DNA from: an uncultured Rhodospirillaceae bacterium
GTDB taxonomy: Bacteria > Pseudomonadota > Alphaproteobacteria > MPNO01
Assembly (NCBI GenBank): GCA_937916005.1
Contig: CALGIA010000049.1
Span: forward strand, 1-6,787
Direction: 5' to 3'
DNA length: 6,787 nt
A program made the translations under genes and the position numbers. This document shows positions 1 to 5,069 of this stretch, piece by piece. A model generated the notes under the pieces. It saw nothing but the letters and a program-made list of their open reading frames with translations, did not search any database and had not been told where the DNA came from. Every line of letters starts with the position of its first letter. Positions within the stretch are counted from its first letter, which is position 1.

Positions 1-749
1 GCTGCTATGCGTTCTTCCACCCGCGCATGCCGGATGAGCCTCTGATCTTCGTGGAGATCGCCCTGACAGACGGGATCGCCGGCAATATCCAGACATTGCT
101 CGATGAAATGGCCCCGGTGGTCGATGCAACGGAAGCAGATACGGCAATTTTCTATTCCATTTCGAACGCCCAGCGTGGGCTCGCGGGGATCAGCTTTGGC
201 GGTTTTCTGATCAAGCGGGTCGTCGATCAATTGACTTCCGAGTTCGAGGGGCTGAAAAATTTCGCTACGCTGTCTCCGATTCCCGGGTTCAGGCGCTGGC
301 TCGACCAGCAAAGCCGCGAGGCCGCCGAGGAAAAACGCGATATTCTGACCGAATCCGAACGCACGGCTCTGGCCGTACTGGTTCCGGAGGCCGCCGCCGC
401 CGTATCGTTGCCGGCCTTTGTCGCGCTGCCCGACTGGCAGCACGGCGGCGAGCTGGCAGATACCCTCAAGGGACCATTGATGCGGCTCTGCGCGGAGTAT
501 CTGGCTGAAGCCAAGCGAAAAGATGGTCACGCGCTCGACCCTGTCGGCCATTTTCACCTGTCCAACGGCGCACGCATGGAACGCCTGAACTGGCTCGCCG
601 ACATTTCGGAAAAAGGCCTCGCCCAATCCGCCGGCATGATGATCAACTATCACTACCGGCTGGATGAAATCGAAGCCAACCATGAAGCCTATAGCGGCGA
701 AGGCAGCATCCCCGCCTCGCCCATGATCACCGAATTGTTGAAGAGCTAA
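1..749 (+). CDS. Malonyl-CoA decarboxylase, C-terminal catalytic part (5' end outside window)
   Basis: Decarboxylates malonyl-CoA to acetyl-CoA and CO2, probably in the cytoplasm. The reading frame is open from base 3 (CYAFFHPR before the first ATG at 27), and the residues before that ATG fit the family, so the ATG is internal and the gene starts outside the window. About 248 residues are visible, roughly the last half of a protein of this family. Counting from the ATG at 27, the family motif SISNAQRGLAG is at 44-54, GGFLIKRVV at 58-66, TLSPIPGF at 81-88 with the expected catalytic Ser at 83 (bases 273-275), and HFHLSNGA at 175-182 with the expected catalytic His at 177 (bases 555-557). These match the Ser/His pair known from human malonyl-CoA decarboxylase, whose catalytic domain has a GNAT-like fold. 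The stop TAA is at 747-749 and overlaps the stop of the opposite-strand gene. Rhizobial relatives are called matA, but no matB or matC is visible, so I give no symbol. Confidence 0.93.
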   Translation, partial: CYAFFHPRMPDEPLIFVEIALTDGIAGNIQTLLDEMAPVVDATEADTAIFYSISNAQRGLAGISFGGFLIKRVVDQLTSEFEGLKNFATLSPIPGFRRWLDQQSREAAEEKRDILTESERTALAVLVPEAAAAVSLPAFVALPDWQHGGELADTLKGPLMRLCAEYLAEAKRKDGHALDPVGHFHLSNGARMERLNWLADISEKGLAQSAGMMINYHYRLDEIEANHEAYSGEGSIPASPMITELLKS

Positions 750-3082
750 TTCTTCGCAACCTGGATCGCGTTCCAGATTCGTTCCGACGTCGCCGGAATT
801 TCGATGTGGCGGACGCCGAGTTCGTAAAGCGCATCGACGATGGCATTGGCGACCACGGCCGGCGCCGGCGCGGTGCCGCCTTCGCTGCCCGGTTTCACGC
901 CGAGCGGATTGCTTGGACTTGGAACCTCGGTGATCAGGGTTGTAAAACTGGGCAGGGAATCCGCCCTGGGCATGGCGTAATCCATAAAGCTGCCCGATAG
1001 GGCCTGGCCGGATTCAGGATCATAAACCAGCCGTTCCAGCATGGCCTGACCGACGCCCTGGGCAATGCCGCCATGGGTTTGACCATCGATCAGTAGCGGA
1101 TTGATCGCGCGCCCCACATTATCGACCGCCGTGTATTGGATAATCTCCGCTGTACCTGTCTCGGGATCGATTTCGACTTCGCAGACATGACACCCGTCGC
1201 CGAAAGCGGCCTTGGGGATATTGATCTGGGATTCGCCCCGCAGCGGACCTTGCAGAACTTCCGGCAGATCCTTGCGTTCAACGGCTGCGCGGGCAGCGTC
1301 GAACAGGCCGATCGACCTGTCGGTGCCCGAAACAACGAAATTTCCGCCGGTATATTCGATGTCGGATTCGGAAGCTTCCAACATGACAGCCGCGATGCGG
1401 ATCCCCTTATCGATGATTTCCTGAGCCGAATTGCTGAGCACGATGGCCCCCATGCGCATGGAGCGGCCCGAATGGGTGCCGCCGCCGGCCTTGACCACGT
1501 CGGTGTCGCCCTGAATCAGGCGGATCGCGTCATAGGGAGCGTCCAGCAAATCCGCGACCACCTGACCGAAACTGGTTTCATGCCCCTGCCCGGCTGCCTG
1601 GGTGCCGATCACAACCTCAAGCCGTCCGTCGGGAATGATTTCGATTTCACTACGCTCGATCGGCGCGCCGGTCGACAGATCGATGTAATTGCCGATGGAA
1701 ATACCGCGCAGCTTGCCGCGCTTGCGGGCCTCATCGCGCCGCGTCTCGAAACCGTCCCACGCTCCGAGCCGGACGGCATGTTCCAGATTCGCAACGAAAT
1801 CGCCGGAATCATAGACCATGCCGAGCCCATTATCATACGGAAGGTCGGCTTCCGGGATCATGTTCCGGCGTCGGATTTCGGCCCGGTCAATACCGGTTTT
1901 GCGAGACGCCTTATCAATCAGGCGTTCCATCACATAGATCACCTCGGGCCGGCCCGCGCTGCGATAGGGATATGTCGGGGGCGTGTTGCTGGTCACCGCG
2001 CGCGCGCGCGCATAGGCCGCCGGAATGCGATAGGCGCTCGACATGATCTCAATGCCTTTGACCAGCGGCAGGAACGACACCGCATAAGACCCGATATTGC
2101 TGAGGTTGGACGTGCGAAGCCCCAGGAATTTTCCATCGTTGTCGACGGCGAGTTCCGCCTCGACCACCAGGTCGCGGGCCTGGTAATCGGTCAGCAGGGA
2201 TTCCGTACGTTCGGCGGTCCATTTTACCGGCCGGTTGAGGCGGCGCGACGCCCAGGCTACCAGGGCGAATTCAACATACAGCGCATTTCGGGTCCCATAA
2301 TTGCCGCCCACATCGCCCGCGATCACGCGGACATTTTTCTGTTCCATGCCGAGAATTTCTGCGATCTCCCGCTTCTGGCGCACTGTGCCTCCGGACCCGG
2401 CATAGATTGTGCAGCGCCCGGTCGCCGCATTCCAATCACCCAGCGCGGCGCGGGGCTCCATGGGAACGCCGGTGACGCGCGACAGGGTGGTGGATATCCT
2501 GACCACATGGGCGGCGACTTCGAACGCCGCATCGGCCGCGTCCCGGTCGCCGATATCGGCGTCGATGCAGATATTATCGGGGCGGTCGTCCCAGACTTTC
2601 GGCGCGTCGGGGCGCGCCGCGTCCGCAGTGCCGCTGGTCGACGGCAGAATCCCGTAATCGACCACGACCAGTTCGGCGCCATCCCGCGCCTGGGCCAGGG
2701 TCTCGGCGATCACCATGGCGACCGGCTCACCCACGAAACGCGCCTTGTCGGCGGGCAGGATGTAATGCGGCGGCAAGGGGATCGGCGAGCCGTCTCGATT
2801 GACGACCGCCACATCGGGCGGGCTGGAATGCAGCGGATTATGGGTGATCGTCGTCAAACCATCGGCCTGTACGTCGGCGCCGGTCAATACGGCTAGAGCG
2901 CCCGGCGCGGCCAGGGCTGCGTCAATATGGATATCGTTGATCCGCGCATGGGCGTGGGGCGACCGCAGCATGACGGCAAATACCTGGCCGTCGATTGTCA
3001 CGTCATCGGAAAAACATCCTTGTCCGCGCAGCAAGCGCGCATCTTCCTTGCGGGGGATGGAACGGCCGATCATTGACGCCAT
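746..3082 (-). CDS. Xanthine dehydrogenase family molybdopterin-binding (large) subunit, form II CoxL-like
   Basis: Large subunit of a molybdenum hydroxylase that carries the Mo-pterin cofactor and the substrate site; the substrate is unknown. At 778 residues it has the usual family length. An a/b hammerhead domain covers about 17-145 (GQGCFSDDV, LRSPHAHARI, FVGEPVAMVIAE) and the two-part Mo-binding domain follows from about 160. Visible motifs are GDVGGNYGTR at 256-265 where GGGFG is usual, PYRSAGR at 372-378, GQGHETSFGQ at 498-507, GGGTHSGRS at 533-541, DNVGRAINP at 654-662, and KPGSEGGTAPA at 730-740 with the expected catalytic Glu at 734 (bases 881-883). The 372-378 loop resembles the form II signature AYRGAGR rather than the AYXCSFR loop of true CO dehydrogenases, so CO oxidation is unlikely. 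I see no Tat or Sec signal, which suggests a cytoplasmic protein. The ATG at 3082 is chosen because GGAGAG lies just upstream; a second Met three codons in is possible. No small FeS or medium FAD subunit gene is adjacent. The transporter gene lies 62 bp upstream on the same strand. Confidence 0.9.
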   Translation of the reverse strand: MASMIGRSIPRKEDARLLRGQGCFSDDVTIDGQVFAVMLRSPHAHARINDIHIDAALAAPGALAVLTGADVQADGLTTITHNPLHSSPPDVAVVNRDGSPIPLPPHYILPADKARFVGEPVAMVIAETLAQARDGAELVVVDYGILPSTSGTADAARPDAPKVWDDRPDNICIDADIGDRDAADAAFEVAAHVVRISTTLSRVTGVPMEPRAALGDWNAATGRCTIYAGSGGTVRQKREIAEILGMEQKNVRVIAGDVGGNYGTRNALYVEFALVAWASRRLNRPVKWTAERTESLLTDYQARDLVVEAELAVDNDGKFLGLRTSNLSNIGSYAVSFLPLVKGIEIMSSAYRIPAAYARARAVTSNTPPTYPYRSAGRPEVIYVMERLIDKASRKTGIDRAEIRRRNMIPEADLPYDNGLGMVYDSGDFVANLEHAVRLGAWDGFETRRDEARKRGKLRGISIGNYIDLSTGAPIERSEIEIIPDGRLEVVIGTQAAGQGHETSFGQVVADLLDAPYDAIRLIQGDTDVVKAGGGTHSGRSMRMGAIVLSNSAQEIIDKGIRIAAVMLEASESDIEYTGGNFVVSGTDRSIGLFDAARAAVERKDLPEVLQGPLRGESQINIPKAAFGDGCHVCEVEIDPETGTAEIIQYTAVDNVGRAINPLLIDGQTHGGIAQGVGQAMLERLVYDPESGQALSGSFMDYAMPRADSLPSFTTLITEVPSPSNPLGVKPGSEGGTAPAPAVVANAIVDALYELGVRHIEIPATSERIWNAIQVAKN

Positions 3083-3086
3083 GGAA

Positions 3087-3092
3087 CTCTCC
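3087..3092 (-). promoter_or_regulatory. Ribosome binding site of the molybdoenzyme gene
   Basis: On the minus strand this reads GGAGAG, with four bases between it and the ATG at 3082-3080 (six bases after GGAG). It supports that ATG over the internal Met codon at 3073-3071. Confidence 0.7.
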
Positions 3093-3144
3093 GGAAAACT
3101 GGTTTGAAGAACATCTTGATTATGAGGGCATCGCCCGTTGTTAG

Positions 3145-4395
3145 CTAGTCGGCCGCAATGGCATTGCGGTTTATGCGCCAGAGAAGACCCAGCATGACAA
3201 ACATGAAGCCGGTCACCCCGGTCAACAGGAACAAAGGCGCTGAAAAGCCCCCGGTGAAATCGGACAGCATGCCGACGGTCAGAGGTCCCAACACGCCGCC
3301 GACCTCGCCGACCGAGAAATACAGCCCGGCGGCGGCGCCCATGGCGCGGGATCCGACGCCCTTGGTTTCCATTAATATCAGAACAATGATCGATCCGATG
3401 GTGCCGCGGGTAAGGCCTTGCAGAAGCAGCGCCAGAACCAGCCCGCCGCCTTGCTCCAGGTGAAGCAACAAAGACGCCGTCATGCCGCTCAGAATCAACA
3501 CAGCCAATATGGCATAGCGACGTTCCGGGATCGCCATGCGCGGGATGGTCAGCGCCGCCGCGATCCCCACCAAGGTCGGGATCGACGACCAGTACCCGGC
3601 GGTGACCGCATCCATGCCGCCGTCGCGCAGAATTTCAGGTAGCCAGTTATTAAGGCTGTGGTTGAAGAAGAACATGCCCACCGACATCACCAGAATGATT
3701 CTGATCGCTGGGAGACTCAGCAATTCGCCAAACACACTGAATTGGGACCGTCGCGGCTCGGCGGCGAATTCGCTTTCCAGTTCCCGGTTTGCGCGATGGG
3801 AACTGGCGATCAGCCACAGGATGCCAGAGGTCAGCACCAGACCCGCATAGTACAACAGCACCGTTCGCCAGTTTCCGCCGGCCAGGGGCATGGCGACACT
3901 ATTGGTCAGCGACAGGACGGCGATGATACCAATGGAGTTTCCCGCGAAATAAATTCCCATGGCAAAGCCGCGATCCTTGCCGGAAAACCACTGGGCAATC
4001 ACCTTGGGCGCGCCGACCGACACCAGCGGCCCGCAAACGCCGAACACCGCGACAGCGAGAAACAGGCTAACGTGATCCGTGGCGATGGACCGCATCGCCA
4101 ATGAAAGTGCGACGCCCACACATCCGAGACCGATGGCGCGGCGCGCGCCGACCCGGTCCAGCAACGCGCCGCAGGGAACAGCGAAAAATATATAAACCAG
4201 CGGCCACGCGCCCATCACGCTGCCGAATTGGGAATTGGTCAGCCCAAGGTCCTGGCGGATCGGCCCAACCAGCGGCGCCAGCGACACCACGGTCAATCCG
4301 AAGCAGGCATACAGGAATGCAATGCTCGCCAGCATCACCCAGCGATGGGGGTGCGACGACGCGGCGGCTTCCGCGCTGATATCGCTATCCGTCAT
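3145..4395 (-). CDS. Major facilitator superfamily (MFS) transporter
   Basis: Inner-membrane secondary transporter, probably importing a small organic compound, perhaps an organic anion; the substrate cannot be read from sequence. It has 416 residues, a normal MFS length. A short hydrophilic N-terminus (1-18) is followed by about twelve hydrophobic segments, roughly at 19-41, 55-77, 86-103, 108-129, 144-166, 177-197, 228-250, 265-285, 294-312, 316-340, 352-374 and 383-406, with a charged cytoplasmic loop at 198-227 between the two halves. The MFS signature between helices 2 and 3 is clear: GALLDRVGARR at 76-86. PKVIAQWFSGKDRGFAMGI at 130-148 is a loop typical of organic-anion and cyanate-permease-like members, a loose resemblance only. 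The start is the first in-frame ATG before helix 1, but no good Shine-Dalgarno site precedes it, so the start is less certain than for its neighbours. The TAG stop is 62 bp before the molybdoenzyme ATG without a strong terminator between, so the two are probably one transcription unit. Confidence 0.9.
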   Translation of the reverse strand: MTDSDISAEAAASSHPHRWVMLASIAFLYACFGLTVVSLAPLVGPIRQDLGLTNSQFGSVMGAWPLVYIFFAVPCGALLDRVGARRAIGLGCVGVALSLAMRSIATDHVSLFLAVAVFGVCGPLVSVGAPKVIAQWFSGKDRGFAMGIYFAGNSIGIIAVLSLTNSVAMPLAGGNWRTVLLYYAGLVLTSGILWLIASSHRANRELESEFAAEPRRSQFSVFGELLSLPAIRIILVMSVGMFFFNHSLNNWLPEILRDGGMDAVTAGYWSSIPTLVGIAAALTIPRMAIPERRYAILAVLILSGMTASLLLHLEQGGGLVLALLLQGLTRGTIGSIIVLILMETKGVGSRAMGAAAGLYFSVGEVGGVLGPLTVGMLSDFTGGFSAPLFLLTGVTGFMFVMLGLLWRINRNAIAAD

Positions 4396-4451
4396 GGTGG
4401 GCCGGGTCGAAATAAAAATCAGTCTTCCGCCTGGCCGCGCAACAGATCAGC

Positions 4452-4486
4452 ATGAGCCGCCTATTTGTATTTGTGGCGGCCATCAT
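4452..4486. repeat. Inverted repeat upstream of the transporter gene
   Basis: GCCGCC at 4456-4461 and GGCGGC at 4475-4480 are perfect inverted arms around a 13-base AT-rich centre made of two TATTTG units plus T. ATGA at 4452-4455 and TCAT at 4483-4486 extend the symmetry, with two unpaired bases on one side. It lies about 60-90 bp before the transporter ATG. No T-run follows on either strand, so it is a weaker terminator candidate than an operator or a leader hairpin. Function is inferred from position only. Confidence 0.4.
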
Positions 4487-4502
4487 AAAACGGTGCGGGA
4501 TC

Positions 4503-4537
4503 GCGGGAAACCCCGGTAACGCGGCCGGGGTCCCCGC
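4503..4537 (-). terminator. GC-rich hairpin just downstream of the YCII gene, possible terminator
   Basis: ACCCCGG at 4510-4516 pairs with CCGGGGT at 4525-4531 around an 8-base loop, and GCGGG at 4503-4507 pairs with CCCGC at 4533-4537 to extend the stem past a small bulge. On the minus strand it begins three bases after the TGA of the YCII gene (4542-4540). There is no clean U-tract after the outer stem (only TTT after the inner stem), so it could be a weak terminator, an mRNA 3'-end stabiliser, or a partial stop between the YCII and transporter genes. Confidence 0.45.
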
Positions 4538-4539
4538 TA

Positions 4540-4932
4540 TCAAACAAGTTCGCGGCTACCGTCCGAATAGCGCACCTTCAACGTGAAGGTGCCTTCGTTG
4601 AGCAACCAGGGCCGCACCGTAAAGGACCGCGCGCCGCATTGATGCATGGGGTCTTCCTCGGCGATCTTACGTGCTTCGGCCAGTGAGCCGGCGCGGATGA
4701 TCACCATTCCCTCGCCATTCCAGGTGTGCTCGTCATCGGCCCAAAACGGCCCGGCGCCGAACATTATTCCGCGCTCCTCCAGCGACATTTGAAATTTCAG
4801 ATGCTCTTCAACATTTTCCATCACCGGGCCGAGCCCGTTGGTCGGCGTGGTAAAGACCACATACATCTGTTTTCGGAGCATGCCTTCGCAGGCCTGCATA
4901 ATGTCGTCTTTCGTGATAACCGGTTCCGTCAT
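4540..4932 (-). CDS. YCII-related domain protein
   Basis: Small, probably cytoplasmic protein of 130 residues with the YCII fold, a dimeric alpha+beta barrel whose members include both putative enzymes and proteins of unknown role. Family features are MYVVFTTPTNG at 23-33 (first strand), His44 in HLKFQMSLEERGIMFGAGPF (44-63), the GMVIIRAGSLAEARKIAEEDP stretch ending at Pro95, and a closing strand FTVRPW at 104-109. His44 and Asp94 match the His and Asp conserved in YCII proteins and proposed to be catalytic. About 20 residues at each end extend beyond the core domain. The ATG at 4932 is supported by an AGGGAG site eight bases upstream. It is divergent from the thiamine diphosphate enzyme gene across 137 bp and lies 144 bp upstream of the transporter gene on the same strand. 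The exact function is unknown; a role in handling a reactive intermediate of the neighbouring pathway is only a guess. Confidence 0.88.
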   Translation of the reverse strand: MTEPVITKDDIMQACEGMLRKQMYVVFTTPTNGLGPVMENVEEHLKFQMSLEERGIMFGAGPFWADDEHTWNGEGMVIIRAGSLAEARKIAEEDPMHQCGARSFTVRPWLLNEGTFTLKVRYSDGSRELV

Positions 4933-4940
4933 GTTTTTAT

Positions 4941-4946
4941 CTCCCT
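4941..4946 (-). promoter_or_regulatory. Ribosome binding site of the YCII gene
   Basis: Minus-strand AGGGAG with an eight-base A-rich spacer to the ATG at 4932-4930. It fixes the start of the YCII protein. Confidence 0.7.
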
Positions 4947-4963
4947 GTTTAAGTTTCTTCGAG

Positions 4964-4972
4964 ACTATAGCA
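4964..4972 (-). promoter_or_regulatory. Candidate extended -10 promoter for the YCII gene
   Basis: The minus strand reads TGCTATAGT, matching the extended -10 pattern TGnTATAAT at all but one of its fixed positions. A transcript would begin near 4957 and carry a leader of about 25 bases that includes the AGGGAG site. The -35 region is poor (TGAGCA at 17-bp spacing), which an extended -10 can tolerate. This is a pattern match only. Confidence 0.4.
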
Positions 4973-5015
4973 GCGTGTCCCCGGAATGCTCATCAAGCCT
5001 TCGCGAGCCCGATGA

Positions 5016-5046
5016 TTGACGCCCGCGCAAATACGCGCAAGCATGC
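5016..5046 (+). promoter_or_regulatory. Candidate -35 and repeat region upstream of the thiamine diphosphate enzyme gene
   Basis: TTGACG at 5016-5021 matches the -35 consensus at five of six bases. The expected -10 position (AAGCAT near 5039-5044) is weak. Two direct copies of CGCGCAA at 5024-5030 and 5034-5040 repeat with a 10-bp period between these boxes, followed by the palindrome GCATGC at 5041-5046. A regulator could bind here, but neither the promoter nor the operator is certain. Confidence 0.25.
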
Positions 5047-5058
5047 CGTAACAATCAT

Positions 5059-5064
5059 AGGGGA
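5059..5064 (+). promoter_or_regulatory. Ribosome binding site of the thiamine diphosphate enzyme gene
   Basis: AGGGGA with a five-base spacer to the ATG at 5070-5072. It supports that start codon. Confidence 0.7.
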
Positions 5065-5069
5065 ATAAG

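Noticed and set aside
1136..2896. A 586-codon open frame on the plus strand, antisense to the molybdoenzyme gene
   Set aside because: The opposite strand carries a clear family protein with all its motifs. The antisense translation has no recognisable domain, is rich in Arg, Gly, Asp and His, and is the kind of long shadow expected in GC-rich coding DNA.
746..3082. Annotation as the large subunit of aerobic CO dehydrogenase (coxL, true CO oxidation)
   Set aside because: The loop expected to carry the catalytic Cys of form I enzymes (AYXCSFR) reads PYRSAGR here, with no Cys, and coxM/coxS are not adjacent.
3105..3119. Short inverted repeat AAGA-ACA-TCTT between the transporter and molybdoenzyme genes
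   Set aside because: A four-base stem with a mismatch next to it is expected by chance and has no terminator features.
3658..4104. Several plus-strand open frames of 74-148 codons antisense to the transporter
   Set aside because: They have polar, low-complexity translations (many Gln, His, Arg), no convincing ribosome binding site, and overlap a clear MFS gene.
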